This document shows positions 8,301-11,006 of a DNA stretch of 11,006 nt, piece by piece. The translations under genes and the position numbers were made by a program. Every line of letters starts with the position of its first letter. Positions within the stretch are counted from its first letter, which is position 1. Origin of the DNA: JAQSWP01 sp040255215 (GTDB lineage Bacteria > Pseudomonadota > Alphaproteobacteria > Reyranellales > JAQSWP01); assembly GCA_040255215.1 (NCBI GenBank), contig JBDZUM010000128.1, positions 1 through 11,006 on the forward strand. Direction: 5' to 3'. The notes under the pieces were generated by a model that saw only the letters and a list, made by a program, of their open reading frames with translations, was not told the origin of the DNA and did no database searches.

Positions 8301-8631
8301 CATCGGCGTTACGGTTTTCGATGCCAACCAGAAAAAGAAGCCTACGATTCCGGGCAACCCGATCATGAAAATCCACAAGGGCGACTTGATCGCGTTTGAT
8401 CTCGACGGCAGACGGCGAATCATGAAAGTCCATCGATTGCAAGTAAAGGGCCAGTTCTTTCGGCTCGCCGAACACAATGAAGGCGGGAATCTCCAAACCC
8501 GGCATGACGATCGGAACGACGATTTCAGATGGTTTATGCGCGGGTTTGACGTGTTACGTGAATTAGGCGCACGCAAGGTGACGGTCGACCCGCTCGGGAT
8601 CCTGCGCGATCCCGGCCCGCCGAGGGCGTGA
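5374..8631 (+). CDS. cas9: Type II-C CRISPR-associated endonuclease Cas9
   Basis: Cas9 is the RNA-guided DNA endonuclease that uses crRNA paired with tracrRNA to cut both strands of invading DNA. At 1085 aa it has the compact size typical of subtype II-C. Domain order: RuvC-I (LGLDIGTNSIGW, catalytic Asp15); arginine-rich bridge helix (about 55-90, with GARRRRDRYLMRR); recognition lobe (about 90-500); RuvC-II (IVVELARE, Glu530); HNH (EIDHILP, Asp613 and His614, with Asn628 and Asn637); RuvC-III (HHAIDAFVVG, His787 and Asp790); C-terminal PAM-interacting region (about 850-1085). All catalytic residues are present, so both nuclease centres should be active. GAGAGG lies 5 nt before the ATG and supports this start. 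The stop overlaps the cas1 start by one base. No csn2 or cas4 is present, which also supports II-C. PAM preference cannot be read from the sequence. Confidence 0.98.
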   Translation: MDTSFRSLPWRLGLDIGTNSIGWCAFDLDRNGRPIRIRKIGVRIYSDGRDPQSGTSLAAERRGPRGARRRRDRYLMRRKALMTALIKSGLMPEELKSRKALEILDPYKLRARALDEKLPLHHFGRALFHLNQRRGFKSNRKADRGSDKAKEEQGMKAGMKALDERIKAAGARTLGEYFWKTAREAADGDSRKMGLVRARSRIVKNKAEYDFYPTRAMYEHEFDEMWRAQAAHHPELTEDLRQRLHHIIFHQRPLKPVDPGPCSLDPTDKRAPLALPIVQQFRILQELANLSFEHAVDQKQRRLTLEERDRLFEELKQKEKLSFTAMRKLLKLDSGWKINLEDARRPELKGDTTSARLGGKKAIISRWFDLPEEKQTAITLLLLDEPDEATLVKKLQNGHGLNEAQADAAADIHMPDGYGRVGLKALRKIVPIMLKEANDKGEPLHYSEAAERAGYDHADLPTGEVLDELPYYGEVLKRYTAPVTSQGAAAEERQHGRLANPTVHIGMNQVRKLVNALIEKYGHPDSIVVELARELKMSQEQKKDIQKQQKENQDKNDKRRAKLAEIGELGRIDGMLRLRLWEELGENPADRRCIYSGRKISIEKLFSNEVEIDHILPFAQSLDDSPANLVVCYTQANRDKRKRAPFEAFGHHPDYNWDDIARRAADLPGNKRWRFRQDAIQLVKDRTQRDLARIKDSLPGEVIADIEKADGFLARQLIDTQYLSRLSRQYLGKVCDPYRVWPVPGRLTEFLRRKWGLNKLLYGNWPDPDEDAKPGQKPKQRNDHRHHAIDAFVVGLTDLSLLQKIGTAAGKGEMDPIERGEMPDGYPGFRNDLKDRLGKLIVSHRPDHSTAGRLHEETAYGIVANPEAEGGATLVYRKPLVDLNVNEIDRIRDAELRRRVLDAIDGRKATAPELKSALTDFAVSVEPPIRRARLTKVEANTVQLRDRRSSVPYKAVSPGDNHHVIVYADTNGRWRGIGVTVFDANQKKKPTIPGNPIMKIHKGDLIAFDLDGRRRIMKVHRLQVKGQFFRLAEHNEGGNLQTRHDDRNDDFRWFMRGFDVLRELGARKVTVDPLGILRDPGPPRA

Positions 8632-9536
8632 TGCAGGGCCGCGTCGTCGAAATCGCCGAGGACGGGCGGCATCTTTCGGTCGAGCGCGGCTTCATGCTGG
8701 TGCAGTCGGGCGGCGAGGAGATCGGCCGCGTGCCGCTGGACGATATCGGCGTGGTGCTGGCCAATGCGCACGGCATCACCTGGTCGAACCATCTGCTGGT
8801 GACATTGGCCGAGCGCGGCGCCGGGGTGGTGCTGTGCGGCCGCAACCACCGTCCGGCGGCGTGGCTGTGGCCCGTGGTTGGCCATCATGCGCAGGGCGGC
8901 CGGATGCGGGCGCAGATCGCCGCAACGAGGCCACTGGGCAAGCGGCTGTGGCAGGCAATCGTCAGGGCCAAAATCGTGCAGCAGGGCGCAGTGCTGGAAG
9001 CGACTGGCAAGGGCGGCAATGCCTTCGCGCTGCTGGCGCACAAGGTCGGCTCGGGCGATCCCGGGAACATCGAGGCGCAGGCGGCGCGGCGCTACTGGCC
9101 CCTGCTGATGGGCGAAGAATTCCGGCGCGACCGCGAGGCCGGCGGCGCCAACGCGCTGCTGAACTACGGCTACACGGTGCTGCGGGCGGCAACGGCGCGG
9201 GCGGTGACGTCAGCCGGGCTGCATCCCGGCATCGGCATCCACCATCTCGGCGAGGACATGGCGCTGGTCGACGATCTGATGGAGCCGTTCCGGCCGATGG
9301 TCGATCTCATGGTGGTGCGGCTGGTCGAACAAGGCCATGCCGATGTCGACCGCGATACGAAGCGCAGCCTGGCGCTGGTGACGCAGCTCGACATGCGCAC
9401 CGAGCGGGGCACGACGCCGGTCTGGGGCTGCCTGGAGCGGCTGGCGACCTCCCTGGCGCAGGCCTACGAGAGCGGCAGCCCGAGGCTCGATCTGCCGATC
9501 GCGCCGCTGCCGCTGGAACTGCCCCTGCCGGGGTGA
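8631..9536 (+). CDS. cas1: CRISPR-associated endonuclease Cas1 (integrase for spacer acquisition)
   Basis: Cas1 is the metal-dependent integrase that, in a complex with Cas2, inserts new spacers at the leader end of the array. The 301-aa protein has the usual type II length. Expected metal ligands are present: Glu148 in GNIEAQAARRYWP, His205 in GIGIHHLGED, and Asp215 with Glu218 in LVDDLMEPFRP. The ATG at 8631 shares its A with the cas9 stop codon (TGATG), which suggests translational coupling. A GTG three bases earlier is in frame and would add a single residue, but the ATG is the better start. cas2 follows after 6 nt. The coupled order cas9-cas1-cas2 is typical of II-C. Confidence 0.97.
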   Translation: MQGRVVEIAEDGRHLSVERGFMLVQSGGEEIGRVPLDDIGVVLANAHGITWSNHLLVTLAERGAGVVLCGRNHRPAAWLWPVVGHHAQGGRMRAQIAATRPLGKRLWQAIVRAKIVQQGAVLEATGKGGNAFALLAHKVGSGDPGNIEAQAARRYWPLLMGEEFRRDREAGGANALLNYGYTVLRAATARAVTSAGLHPGIGIHHLGEDMALVDDLMEPFRPMVDLMVVRLVEQGHADVDRDTKRSLALVTQLDMRTERGTTPVWGCLERLATSLAQAYESGSPRLDLPIAPLPLELPLPG

Positions 9537-9542
9537 ACGGAA

Positions 9543-9869
9543 ATGCTGAGCGGGTATCGGCTGATGTGGATGGTGGTGCTGTTCGACCTGCCGGTGCTGA
9601 CCAAGAAGGAGCGCCGGGTCGCCACGAAATTCCGCAAGTTCCTGCTCGATCAGGGGTTCGAGATGTCGCAATTTTCCGTCTATATGCGGTTCTGCGCCGG
9701 CAAGGAGCAGGCCGAGACGTACAATCGGCGGATCGCCCACAAGGTGCCGGAAACCGGCAAGGTGCATATCATGAGCATCACCGACCGGCAGTACGAGACG
9801 ATGACCTGTTACGACGGAAGAAAACGGGAACGGGAGCGGAGAAATCCGGACCAGTATGTGCTGCTCTAG
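9543..9869 (+). CDS. cas2: CRISPR-associated protein Cas2
   Basis: Cas2 is the small ferredoxin-fold dimer that scaffolds the Cas1 integrase during spacer acquisition. The 108-aa protein is in the normal range for type II Cas2. The first strand MVVLFDLPV carries the conserved Asp15. The FRKFLLDQGFEMSQFSVYMR segment and the later HIMSITDRQYETM strand match the family pattern. It follows cas1 by 6 nt in the same operon. The C-terminus is basic and ends NPDQYVLL. An internal Met8 start is possible, but Met1 keeps the GYRLMWM lead-in usual for II-C Cas2. The array starts 75 nt downstream. Confidence 0.95.
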   Translation: MLSGYRLMWMVVLFDLPVLTKKERRVATKFRKFLLDQGFEMSQFSVYMRFCAGKEQAETYNRRIAHKVPETGKVHIMSITDRQYETMTCYDGRKRERERRNPDQYVLL

Positions 9870-9902
9870 CGAGAAATTGGTGGTGTTCCATGTGAACACG
9901 GG

Positions 9903-9931
9903 AAGAAAAAACCCTCTGTTTCCAGAGGGTT
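9903..9931 (-). terminator. Rho-independent terminator for the minus-strand crRNA precursor
   Basis: AACCCTCTG (9910-9918) and CAGAGGGTT (9923-9931) form a perfect 9-bp stem with a 4-nt loop. On the minus strand the stem runs straight into a T-rich tract (9903-9911). In the plus direction no T-run follows, so it would not end the cas operon transcript efficiently. It is 12 nt beyond the last repeat in the minus direction, where a right-to-left array transcript should stop. Confidence 0.85.
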
Positions 9932-9943
9932 GGACCAAGTCCC

Positions 9944-10837
9944 AGTTTAGCCGATGACGATTTGAGGGCCTACCGCAACTAACCCCGACAGCGGAAGGAG
10001 AGTGAGGATAGTTTAGCCGATGACGATTTGAGGGCCTACCGCAACTAGGTGACGCCGGCGGACAGATCGCCCTTCAGTTTAGCCGATGACGATTTGAGGG
10101 CCTACCGCAACGAGTTGGACTTGCTTCTGAACACCGAACTGAGTTTAGCCGATGACGATTTGAGGGCCTACCGCAACGCCTTCGTCATGAACGAGGTGAT
10201 GTCGCTGAGTTTAGCCGATGACGATTTGAGGGCCTACCGCAACCATAAGGATTTCATCAAGGCGCTGGGCGGCAGTTTAGCCGATGACGATTTGAGGGCC
10301 TACCGCAACTTCGGAAATCACCGCGCCCGATTCACGACGAGTTTAGCCGATGACGATTTGAGGGCCTACCGCAACGACAGCTGCGCCACGGCGCCGCGCT
10401 GGATGAGTTTAGCCGATGACGATTTGAGGGCCTACCGCAACACCAACCGGAATGTAGAGCCGCGGCGTCATAGTTTAGCCGATGACGATTTGAGGGCCTA
10501 CCGCAACACCGGCAGTGACGGTGCGCGCCATCTGTCGAGTTTAGCCGATGACGATTTGAGGGCCTACCGCAACATTCGATGCGGCCTGTGCCACCGAATA
10601 CGCAGTTTAGCCGATGACGATTTGAGGGCCTACCGCAACGGCGCGCGGGTTCTCGTGATGGTTGGCGTGAGTTTAGCCGATGACGATTTGAGGGCCTACC
10701 GCAACTGTCGACTGGAGCGCACGCTGGCGAGGCCGAGTTTAGCCGATGACGATTTGAGGGCCTACCGCAACGCCTGGTCGCGCATCCGCTTGTAGTCGTC
10801 AGTTTAGCCGATGACGATTTTGAAGGCCTACCGCAAC
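9944..10837 (-). CRISPR. Type II-C CRISPR array: 14 repeats, 13 spacers
   Basis: Thirteen identical 36-nt repeats start at 9944 and recur every 66 nt up to 10736. Twelve spacers are 30 nt and the last (10772-10800) is 29 nt. On the plus strand each repeat begins AGTTTAGCCG and ends CCTACCGCAAC. The 14th repeat (10801-10837) is degenerate: 37 nt, with one extra T and one G-to-A change. The strand is given as minus because the tracrRNA anti-repeat is on the minus strand and pairs with the crRNA form beginning GTTGCGGTAGG, and because a minus-direction terminator lies at 9903-9931. All spacers are different. The degenerate repeat marks the old end at the right, so new spacers probably enter at the cas2-proximal left end. 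No clear promoter was found inside the repeats. Confidence 0.98.
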
Positions 10838-10981
10838 ACTCGCGATGCGCGGCCCCACCCTTCCAAAACGCGGTAACCTGCCACTTTTTCCCTCTCCGAA
10901 GCGGGAACCAAAACCCTCCCGCGGGTTTGCCGCTTGGTTGTACAATGGAAATACCGCGCCCGGCCGCGGGATCGACGCGGA
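10838..10981. other. Intergenic region right of the array with inverted repeats
   Basis: No gene is seen in this stretch. It should hold the promoter for right-to-left transcription of the array, but I could not recognise one. AAACCC (10911-10916) and GGGTTT (10923-10928) form a hairpin around the palindrome CCCGCGGG, and AACCAA (10906-10911) with TTGGTT (10934-10939) can form an alternative outer stem. TACAAT (10941-10946) resembles a plus-strand -10 box for the possible gene at 10982, but no good -35 is present. The segment 10870-10885 resembles 5199-5214 at the other flank of the CRISPR locus. Confidence 0.4.
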
Positions 10982-11006
10982 ATGAACGACATCCAGACCT
11001 CCGACA
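10982..11006 (+). CDS. Possible start of a further gene (cut by window edge)
   Basis: An ATG at 10982 opens a frame reading MNDIQTSD to the window end. Only eight codons are visible, the ribosome binding site is weak (GCGGA directly before the ATG), and a -10-like TACAAT lies about 36 nt upstream. No product can be assigned. Confidence 0.3.

Noticed and set aside
8834..9895. A 353-codon plus-strand frame over cas1 and cas2
   Set aside because: Off-frame reading of cas1 and cas2; the product is Arg/Gly/Ala-rich without family features, while the true frames show Cas1 and Cas2 motifs.
10049..10795. A 248-codon open frame made of a repeated SLADDDLRAYRN unit
   Set aside because: It is the CRISPR array read in frame: the 66-nt repeat-spacer period is divisible by three, so the repeat stays in one frame, and no spacer happens to contain a stop there. 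It is not a repeat protein.
10772..10800. Possible self-targeting by spacer 13 against clpX
   Set aside because: Only separate 9-nt similarities (for example CCGCTTGTA near 413) were seen, which is expected by chance.

Overview
The window looks like chromosomal DNA of a GC-rich alphaproteobacterium. The main evidence is the left half, which carries the conserved minus-strand cluster tRNA-Leu(UAG) - tig - clpP - clpX, an order common in alphaproteobacteria. I cannot name a genus from the sequence alone.

Layout. (1) 1-3099, minus strand: a protein quality-control cluster of tRNA-Leu, trigger factor (tig), ClpP protease and the N-terminal half of ClpX, which runs off the left edge. A good sigma70-type promoter lies at 3167-3195. 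The 217-nt clpP-clpX gap holds three perfect inverted repeats. (2) 3195-3505, minus strand: a small gene of unknown function (81 aa) with a clear ribosome binding site and its own hairpin terminator. (3) 3658-5154, minus strand: a bifunctional NAD(P)H-hydrate epimerase/dehydratase, a metabolite-repair enzyme. (4) 5181-10837: a complete, minimal type II-C CRISPR-Cas locus. It holds a tracrRNA gene (minus strand), cas9, cas1 and cas2 (plus strand, tightly coupled), and an array of 14 repeats and 13 spacers. (5) 10838-11006: an intergenic stretch and a possible start of another gene.

How the CRISPR parts fit together. The anti-repeat upstream of cas9 matches the array repeat over 25 uninterrupted bases. 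Read on the minus strand it is followed by a small hairpin and then a terminator hairpin with a U-rich tail, which is the expected layout of a tracrRNA. This implies that crRNAs are also made from the minus strand, so the array is transcribed towards cas2. A perfect hairpin followed by a U-tract on the minus strand (9903-9931), between cas2 and the array, is where such a transcript would stop. The one degenerate repeat is at the far right end, the promoter-proximal end for that transcription. Cas9 (1085 aa) keeps all RuvC and HNH catalytic residues, and Cas1 and Cas2 look intact, so the system appears functional for both interference and adaptation. Its PAM and targets are not known from this sequence.

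The tracrRNA terminator ends only 26 nt before the start of the NAD(P)H-hydrate repair gene, and a similar 16-bp motif lies on both sides of the whole CRISPR module. Both observations bear on how the locus came to sit here. Most other long open frames in the window, including a repetitive one across the array, are antisense or periodic artefacts.
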